Assembly: GCA_029932425.1 (NCBI GenBank)
Contig: JAOZQC010000235.1
Coordinates: 1 to 5,850 of the forward strand
Length of the DNA: 5,850 bases
Direction of reading: 5' to 3'
From: Planctomycetota bacterium
Lineage (GTDB): Bacteria > Planctomycetota > JAJSAM01
The notes beneath the pieces are model-generated. The model was given only the letters and a program-made list of their open reading frames with translations, was not told the DNA's origin and searched no databases. Shown one piece after another: positions 1 to 3,818 of this stretch. The position numbers and the translations under genes are program-made. Numbering within the stretch: the stretch's first letter is position 1; each line of letters starts with the position of its first letter.

Positions 1-1044
1 GAACCGCGACTCCCCCAGCGCGCCGGCGAGGACGAAGAGGAGCGGCAGGAGGACCGGGTACAGGTATCGTGCGGGCAGGTAGTAGGGAACGGCGAGGACG
101 AGGAGGATGTTCCCCAGGAGGAAGGCGGCGAGGAACGCGGCGCCCGGAGGCCGCCTCCGCCCGAGATGGAGGAGGGCGAGCAGGAGGGCGGCGGCCCCGA
201 GGAGCCGGAAGATCCCCGGGAAGGGGAGAACGCGGTCCGCGTGGGGAAGCAGCAGGTTCCCGATCCTCTCCAGGAGAACGGGCAGGTGCCTTCGGATCTG
301 GTGGAGGACCTCCCCGCCCCCGGCGAGGGCGGAGGCGTAGCTGTCCGGGTTGGCGGCGGCGGCGCTCCGGACGTGGAGGAACCAGGCCACCGCCGCCGCT
401 CCGGAGCCGAGGGCGAAGAGCAGCGCCTCCTTCCCCCGGCGGGCGGCCAGGAGATGAACGGCGAGGCTCGCGAGAAGGACCACCCCCGTGAGGCGCACCC
501 CCAGCGCGGGCACGGCGAGGAGCAATCCCACCAGGGGCCACCACGGCCTCGCGATCCTCCGCCGGAAGGGGAAGAGGAGGGCGACGAGGCCCACCATGCC
601 CAGGTACGGCACGTCGCTGGTGGTGCCCCACGCGTAGTGCTCGAGGAACCGGTTCCCCACCACGAGGGCGGCGGCGAGGAGCAGGGGCGTCCGGGCCCAG
701 CCCAGGCGTGAGAGTCGGATCGCCAGGGCCCCCGTCCCCACCAGGAGCAGGAGCGCCCCGAGCCCGTTCATGACGAGCATGCCGCCCCCGAGCCCCTCCC
801 GGATCCCGGCCAGGGCCAGGGGATAGAGGGGCGGGTACTTGATGTGGGGCGGCCGTCCGAGCCAGTGGAGGTTGGTGTAGCGCCCCTCCTCGGCGAGCGA
901 CCGGCCGAGCCCGTGGTACACGTAGGCGTCGGGGGTGGGGTAGAGGCCTCGCGTGAAGCAGGCGCCGAGAAGGACCACCGCCAGGCCGAGCGCCGCGGGG
1001 GCGGCGGCCCGGAGGACCCGATCCCCGGGGGCGGCCTCCCTCAC
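1..1044 (-). CDS. GT39/ArnT-like integral membrane glycosyltransferase, C-terminus cut off by window edge
   Basis: A multi-spanning GT-C glycosyltransferase that probably moves a sugar from a polyprenyl-phosphate donor to a lipid, glycan or protein acceptor on the outer face of the cytoplasmic membrane. The 348 visible residues begin with a hydrophobic helix (about 13-29). The first periplasmic loop follows, with Asp39 in PTPDAYVYHGLGRS, where this superfamily has its catalytic or metal-binding Asp, then KYPPLYPLALAG (69-80), a typical PMT_2 motif. Many Leu/Ala/Val-rich helices come next. PYYLPARYLYPVLLPL (about 320-335) matches the conserved late R-Y-x-x-P region. The GTG start at 1044 is the only start codon in its frame back past the neighbouring gene's stop, and GGGGAG lies 10 bases before it. 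The last membrane spans and any C-terminal domain lie outside the window. The acceptor cannot be told. Family is fairly sure; substrate is unknown. Confidence 0.85.
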   Translation of the reverse strand, partial: MREAAPGDRVLRAAAPAALGLAVVLLGACFTRGLYPTPDAYVYHGLGRSLAEEGRYTNLHWLGRPPHIKYPPLYPLALAGIREGLGGGMLVMNGLGALLLLVGTGALAIRLSRLGWARTPLLLAAALVVGNRFLEHYAWGTTSDVPYLGMVGLVALLFPFRRRIARPWWPLVGLLLAVPALGVRLTGVVLLASLAVHLLAARRGKEALLFALGSGAAAVAWFLHVRSAAAANPDSYASALAGGGEVLHQIRRHLPVLLERIGNLLLPHADRVLPFPGIFRLLGAAALLLALLHLGRRRPPGAAFLAAFLLGNILLVLAVPYYLPARYLYPVLLPLLFVLAGALGESRF

Positions 1045-1054
1045 GGCCGGAGGG

Positions 1055-1060
1055 CTCCCC
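1055..1060 (-). promoter_or_regulatory. Ribosome binding site for the glycosyltransferase GTG start
   Basis: On the minus strand GGGGAG ends 10 bases before the GTG at 1044-1042. It supports a non-ATG start for this gene, since no other start codon lies upstream in frame. G-rich sextets are common at this base composition, so the support is modest. Confidence 0.45.
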
Positions 1061-1229
1061 GGGGTCGCCCGGCCCGGAGACCGACCTCCCCGGCGGTGAT
1101 CCGGGGCCGGGCGGGAGGGGATCTCGCCGGCCCGCCTTCCTCCTCCGGCGTGCGGGCGACGGCTCCCGAGCCGCTTCCGGAACCGGGCTGCCCCGGGAGC
1201 GTGGGGTCTGCGGTCCGCGACCGGCTGCT

Positions 1230-1255
1230 CCCGGCGGGATCCGGCGAGCGCCGGG
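1230..1255 (-). terminator. Possible hairpin downstream of the release-factor-like gene
   Basis: CCCGGCG (1230-1236) and CGCCGGG (1249-1255) are exact inverted repeats around a 12-base loop, beginning 33 bases past the stop codon of the upstream minus-strand gene. A shorter alternative fold lies within 1241-1254. No T-run follows, so it is not a classic intrinsic terminator, and at this GC content 7-bp inverted repeats occur by chance. Confidence 0.25.
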
Positions 1256-1288
1256 CGTCCGGATGAAGGAGGTGGGCCGGGGGGCCGA

Positions 1289-1666
1289 TCAAGCCTCCCC
1301 TCCCCCGTACTTCCGGCGGGACTTCCGGCGGCGGTTCCGCTTGCGCTCCCTCTCCCGCCCGCGGAGGGCGAGGCGCTTCGACGTCTCCGGGCTGATCCTC
1401 TCCTCGATCTCGTCCACGAGTTCCCGCAGGGCCAGGAACCGGTTCAGGGCCCGCGACCGTTCCCGGGACCACTTCACCACGAGGTCGAGGGGGGGATACC
1501 GGAGGCAGACGGCGCTCGAGGTCTTGTTCACCTTCTGGCCCCCCGGGCCCCGGGCCCGGAGGAAACCCTCGCGGACCTCGCGCAGGTCGATGCCGAGCCG
1601 CTCGATCCGGGCGCGCAGCCGGTTCTTCTTCTTCTCGGTCACCGGGGAGTCGGAAGGGAACCTCAT
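1289..1666 (-). CDS. Stand-alone GGQ-domain peptide chain release factor-like protein
   Basis: A 125-residue protein made almost only of the class I release-factor catalytic domain. It probably hydrolyses peptidyl-tRNA on stalled ribosomes, or peptidyl-tRNA on a released large subunit. RARGPGGQKVNKTSSAV (37-53) holds the Gly-Gly-Gln catalytic loop at 42-44, and VVKWSRERSRALNRFLAL (63-80) is the conserved second half of the RF-1 fold. The codon-reading domains of RF1/RF2 are absent. The tail (about 104-119) is very rich in Arg and Lys, as in ArfB, where a basic tail enters the mRNA channel. The R-S-x-x-x-N-R pattern looks closer to the C12orf65/mtRF-R type than to classical ArfB; PrfH is a less likely alternative. 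The ATG at 1666 is chosen because homology begins just after it, although the frame is open to 1939, antisense to the next gene. A G-run lies 11 bases upstream, a poor ribosome site. Confidence 0.88.
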   Translation of the reverse strand: MRFPSDSPVTEKKKNRLRARIERLGIDLREVREGFLRARGPGGQKVNKTSSAVCLRYPPLDLVVKWSRERSRALNRFLALRELVDEIEERISPETSKRLALRGRERERKRNRRRKSRRKYGGGEA

Positions 1667-1760
1667 GACGGCCAGTATCCCCCCGGAGGGCGGATCGCGG
1701 AAAGGGTAAGCCAGGCTCCGGAAGGAGTCTCGAGGGCCCCGGATCGGGCATAATGCGCGC
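1667..1760. promoter_or_regulatory. Divergent promoter region, release-factor-like gene and yihY
   Basis: This 94-base spacer must hold the start signals of both divergent genes unless they lie inside coding sequence. On the plus strand CATAAT (1749-1754, five of six matches to TATAAT) ends six bases before the yihY ATG, placing the likely transcript start at or next to the A of that ATG. On the minus strand GATACT (1678-1673) is a weaker -10 candidate for the release-factor-like gene. No convincing TTGACA-like -35 is seen for either. GGAAGGAG at 1720-1727 resembles a ribosome site but is 33 bases from the ATG with no in-frame start nearer. Confidence 0.4.
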
Positions 1761-3089
1761 ATGGGGTGGCTCCGGCGCGCAAGGGCGTTCCTCGCGGAGG
1801 GGATCTGGCTTCCCGAGGCCTCCCCCGCCTCGGTCCCCGGCCGCACGCTGTACTCCTTCCTCCGGGTGCTGGTGATGGCCCTCCGGGGGGTCTTCCGGCA
1901 CCGGGTGGGAGTCTGGGCCTCCTCCCTCACCTTCATCACCCTCGTGTCGCTGGTGCCCTTCGTGGCTCTGGTGGCCGGGGTCTCGGCCCGGCTCGGAGCT
2001 CCGGAGAACCTCCTGGAGATGCTCTCCGGTCAGATCTCCGAGGAGCAGTACCGGGTCATCGAGAACGCCACCCGGTCCTTCGAGGAGGCGGATCTGCGGG
2101 CGCTCGGGATGGTGGCCGTGGTGGTGTTGCTCTGGGCGATGGTGCGGGTGTTCACCGCGATCGAGAACGCCTTCAACGAGATCTGGGGCGTGGAGAGGGG
2201 CCGGAGCATCGGGCGGCGGATCGCGAACTACGTGACGGCCACCGTGGTGGCCCCGCTCCTGGCCCTCTCCGCGCTGGCCCTCTCCGCCACCCTCCGGTCG
2301 AGCGCCGTGGCGGATCGCATCGCGGCCCTGCCCGGGGCGGGGGCCGGTCTCCGCCTCCTCCTCTTCGCCTTCCCCTATCTCGCCCTCTGGCTCGCCCTCA
2401 CCCTCCTCTACAAGCTCATGCCGAACACGAGGGTGCGGTGGGTACCGGCCCTCACGGGAGCGGTGGCGGCGGGCACGCTCTGGCACGTGGCGCAGCAGGG
2501 CTACCTCACTTCCCAGATCGCCATCGCGCGGCTCGGGTTCGTGTACGGCGCCTTCTCCGCGATTCCCATCTTCCTCATCTGGGTGTACGTGGGCTGGCTC
2601 ATCGTCCTCTTCGGCACGGAGCTCTGCTACGGCGTGCAGCACGCCAACACCTACGTGCGGGAGAGGGGGGACGAGTCGTTCTCGGCGGAGTGCCTGGAGC
2701 AGACGGCGCTCCGCACCGCCCTGCTTCTCGCCCGGTGCTTCGAGGAAGGAGAGGGAGCGATCGATCCTCCGGAGGTGGCGCGCCGGCTGGACGCGCCCGC
2801 ACGGCTCGTCAACCGGGTGCTCGGCCTCCTCCGGGAGGGCGGCCTGGTGAGCCGGGAGGAGGACGGGCGCGCCCTCATCTCGAAGCCGCCCCGGCTCATC
2901 ACCGCCGCGGACGTGGTCCGGGCCGTCCGGAGCCGGGGGGAGCGTCTCCTGGAGGTGCGGGACGACCCCCCGGGATCGGTGGCGGCCGTCCGCGACCTGC
3001 GGGAGAGGTCCATGGCTCCGCTCGAGGTGCCGATCGCGGATCTCCTGGCGGGTGCGGAGGGCCGGCGATCCCCGCCGCGGGACGGGTGA
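1761..3089 (+). CDS. yihY: YihY/BrkB-family inner membrane protein with C-terminal winged-helix domain
   Basis: A 442-residue membrane protein of the YihY/BrkB family, once mislabelled ribonuclease BN; the true function is unsettled. Six hydrophobic helices are visible at about 53-76, 114-134, 157-178, 196-218, 228-248 and 261-287, the usual number. Family motifs include AIENAFNEIWGVERGRS (133-149), LYKLMPNTRVRWVPALTGA (216-234) and YGAFSAIPIFLIWVYVGWL (262-280) followed by FGTEL. E. coli YihY is about 290 residues; the extra ~140 here form a soluble, probably cytoplasmic tail. Within it, EVARRLDAPARLVNRVLGLL (338-357), then REGGLVS, a short wing, and SKPPRLITAADVVRAV (374-389) follow the order of an Rrf2-type winged helix. 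The Rrf2 Fe-S cysteine cluster is not present; the tail has only Cys311 and Cys326, both before the helix-turn-helix. No ribosome site precedes the ATG, so it may be leaderless. The gene converges on the RRM gene. Confidence 0.92.
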   Translation: MGWLRRARAFLAEGIWLPEASPASVPGRTLYSFLRVLVMALRGVFRHRVGVWASSLTFITLVSLVPFVALVAGVSARLGAPENLLEMLSGQISEEQYRVIENATRSFEEADLRALGMVAVVVLLWAMVRVFTAIENAFNEIWGVERGRSIGRRIANYVTATVVAPLLALSALALSATLRSSAVADRIAALPGAGAGLRLLLFAFPYLALWLALTLLYKLMPNTRVRWVPALTGAVAAGTLWHVAQQGYLTSQIAIARLGFVYGAFSAIPIFLIWVYVGWLIVLFGTELCYGVQHANTYVRERGDESFSAECLEQTALRTALLLARCFEEGEGAIDPPEVARRLDAPARLVNRVLGLLREGGLVSREEDGRALISKPPRLITAADVVRAVRSRGERLLEVRDDPPGSVAAVRDLRERSMAPLEVPIADLLAGAEGRRSPPRDG

Positions 3090-3104
3090 ACCCGCCGTCT
3101 CGAG

Positions 3105-3139
3105 GGGTGCGCGGCCGCGGGGGAAGCTCGCCCGCACCC
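3105..3139 (+). terminator. Possible hairpin just past yihY stop
   Basis: GGGTGCG (3105-3111) is the exact inverse of CGCACCC (3133-3139), with a 21-base GC-rich loop that can itself fold around GCGGCCGC. It starts 15 bases after the yihY stop codon, a sensible place for transcript end formation, but no T-run follows. Confidence 0.3.
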
Positions 3140-3187
3140 GCCCTCTGCGGACGGGTCGGCGCGGGAGCGGGCCGGGAGCGCTCGGGA

Positions 3188-3210
3188 GTCACCCGCCAAG
3201 AGTCGGTGAC
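3188..3210. terminator. Inverted repeat in convergent spacer
   Basis: GTCACC (3188-3193) and GGTGAC (3205-3210) pair exactly around an 11-base loop, extendable by one pair with a bulged C. It lies between two converging genes, so it could act for either transcript. There is no flanking T-run or A-run. Confidence 0.3.
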
Positions 3211-3216
3211 GGGCAC

Positions 3217-3235
3217 CCCTCGCCCGCCGCGAGGG
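3217..3235. terminator. Strong short hairpin in convergent spacer
   Basis: CCCTCGC (3217-3223), loop CCGCC, GCGAGGG (3229-3235): a perfect 7-bp stem with a compact 5-base loop, the best hairpin in the spacer. It lacks a T-run on either strand, so any termination would need pausing plus Rho or a similar factor. Confidence 0.35.
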
Positions 3236-3267
3236 CCGTGGACCGCGGCGCGGGCGGCGGGAACCGT

Positions 3268-3286
3268 GCCCGCTCGTGCCGCGGGC
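3268..3286. repeat. GC inverted repeat in convergent spacer
   Basis: GCCCGC (3268-3273) and GCGGGC (3281-3286) pair exactly around a 7-base loop. It is one of several such repeats in this spacer; composition alone could produce it. Confidence 0.25.
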
Positions 3287-3291
3287 GGGCC

Positions 3292-3316
3292 GGGGGTCGT
3301 CCGGGGGCGGGCGGGG
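3292..3316 (+). other. G-quadruplex motif between yihY and the RRM gene
   Basis: Four G-runs on the plus strand lie at 3292-3296, 3303-3307, 3309-3311 and 3313-3316, with loops of 6, 1 and 1 bases. This meets the usual rule of four runs of three or more G with loops of seven or fewer. It sits 31 bases beyond the RRM stop codon, on the strand opposite the RRM message, and would be G-rich RNA only in a read-through transcript of yihY. More G-runs follow at about 3329-3346. Confidence 0.4.
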
Positions 3317-3346
3317 TTCCGGCCCCGGCGGGGGGGAGCGGAGGGG

Positions 3347-3628
3347 CTACCAGCCGCGGCCGCCGCGCCGGTCCCCGCGGTCCCGGTCGATGGCCTCGTT
3401 GACCCGGATCGTCCGGCCGTCGAGCTGGGTGCCGTCCATCTCCGCCTGGGCGCTCCGGGCGTCCTCCTCGTTCGAGAAGGTCACGAAACCGAATCCGCGC
3501 GACCGTCCCGTGTCGCGATCCGTGACGATCTTCACTTCCGTGAGCGCGCCGAATCGCTCGAACGCCTGCTGGAGTCCCCGGTCGGTGGTGTCCCAGCTCA
3601 GGTTTCCCACATACAGTTTCTTCGCCAT
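3347..3628 (-). CDS. Single-domain RRM RNA-binding protein
   Basis: A 93-residue cytoplasmic RNA-binding protein consisting of one RNA recognition motif and a short basic tail, like the small cyanobacterial Rbp and proteobacterial RRM proteins that bind single-stranded RNA. RNP2 is LYVGNL (5-10) and RNP1 is RGFGFVTF (44-51); aromatic residues Tyr6, Phe47 and Phe49 sit where RRMs stack on bases. The rest follows the beta-alpha-beta-beta-alpha-beta order and ends in GRTIRVNEA (71-79). The tail DRDRGDRRGGRGW (81-93) is a short Arg/Gly stretch that could add non-specific RNA affinity. The ATG at 3628 is chosen because MAKKLYVGNLSW is the standard beginning of this family; the frame continues to 3820 but that part looks non-coding. 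Only a weak GAG-rich stretch precedes the start. The RNA targets are unknown; in other bacteria such genes are often cold- or stress-induced. Confidence 0.93.
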   Translation of the reverse strand: MAKKLYVGNLSWDTTDRGLQQAFERFGALTEVKIVTDRDTGRSRGFGFVTFSNEEDARSAQAEMDGTQLDGRTIRVNEAIDRDRGDRRGGRGW

Positions 3629-3818
3629 CGAGTGCTCGTTTCTCGCCAGGCGCCGTGCCGCGGCGCGGTTCGTGTGGCCGGGACCCGTCGACCGTGATCT
3701 AGGCCGACCCCGCTCGACCCCAGCATAGCAGGAGGGAGGAGCGGAGAGGCGGGGAATACCGGAGCGCCGGGGAGCTTGGTCCTTGCAGTTCGCGTCCCGC
3801 TCCGATTCACTCTTTCTC
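3629..3818. promoter_or_regulatory. Divergent intergenic region, RRM gene and kinase gene
   Basis: This 190-base spacer between two diverging genes should hold both promoters. On the minus strand TGCTATGCT (3729-3721) resembles an extended -10 for the RRM gene and would give an untranslated leader of about 85 bases. No good -35 is seen. On the plus strand only weak AT-containing patches such as GGAATACC (3753-3760) occur before the kinase. A G-rich ribosome-site-like GGGGAG lies at 3769-3774. No operator palindrome is evident. Confidence 0.4.
3769..3785 (+). promoter_or_regulatory. Possible ribosome site and alternative TTG start for the kinase
   Basis: GGGGAG (3769-3774) is followed after 8 bases by TTG (3783-3785), in frame with the kinase with no stop between, adding 12 residues. 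The ATG at 3819 instead follows a pyrimidine-rich stretch with no ribosome site. Family alignment cannot decide, because kinase homology starts only near residue 6 of the ATG form. Confidence 0.35.

Larger units (their letters stand above)
1045..1288. other. 244-base intergenic spacer between two minus-strand genes
   Basis: This spacer separates the release-factor-like gene (stop at 1289) from the glycosyltransferase start. It is long enough for the glycosyltransferase to have its own promoter, so an operon is not assured. Apart from one possible hairpin (1230-1255) I see no clear -10/-35 pair, no small ORF worth calling and no RNA gene. The glycosyltransferase frame stays open through the spacer but contains no start codon. 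Confidence 0.5.
3090..3346. other. Convergent intergenic spacer, 257 bases
   Basis: This is the 3'-to-3' gap between yihY (plus) and the RRM gene (minus). It is among the most GC-rich parts of the window and holds four inverted repeats and one G-quadruplex motif, listed separately. No ORF here has recognisable similarity, and no tRNA-like or other known RNA structure is seen. The likely role is to end two opposing transcripts. Confidence 0.5.

Noticed and set aside
166..711. Plus-strand open frame antisense to the glycosyltransferase
   Set aside because: Glu/Gly/Pro-rich with no motifs; the opposite strand gives a clear membrane enzyme.
1266..1274. Perfect AAGGAGGTG ribosome-site-like string on the plus strand
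   Set aside because: No supported gene starts downstream on that strand; it lies next to the minus-strand gene's stop, so it is probably chance.
1667..1939. N-terminal extension of the release-factor-like protein
   Set aside because: It would run antisense across the yihY promoter and first codons, and has no resemblance to the RF-1 domain family, which begins right after the ATG at 1666.
1041..3137. A 698-residue minus-strand open frame spanning yihY and its left neighbours
   Set aside because: Low-complexity Pro/Arg/Glu/Gly translation crossing intergenic spacers and overlapping two well-supported genes; a composition artefact.
1766..3697. A 643-residue plus-strand open frame in another frame of yihY, running on into the RRM gene
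   Set aside because: Gly/Arg/Pro-rich with no domain features, and it crosses a convergent spacer.
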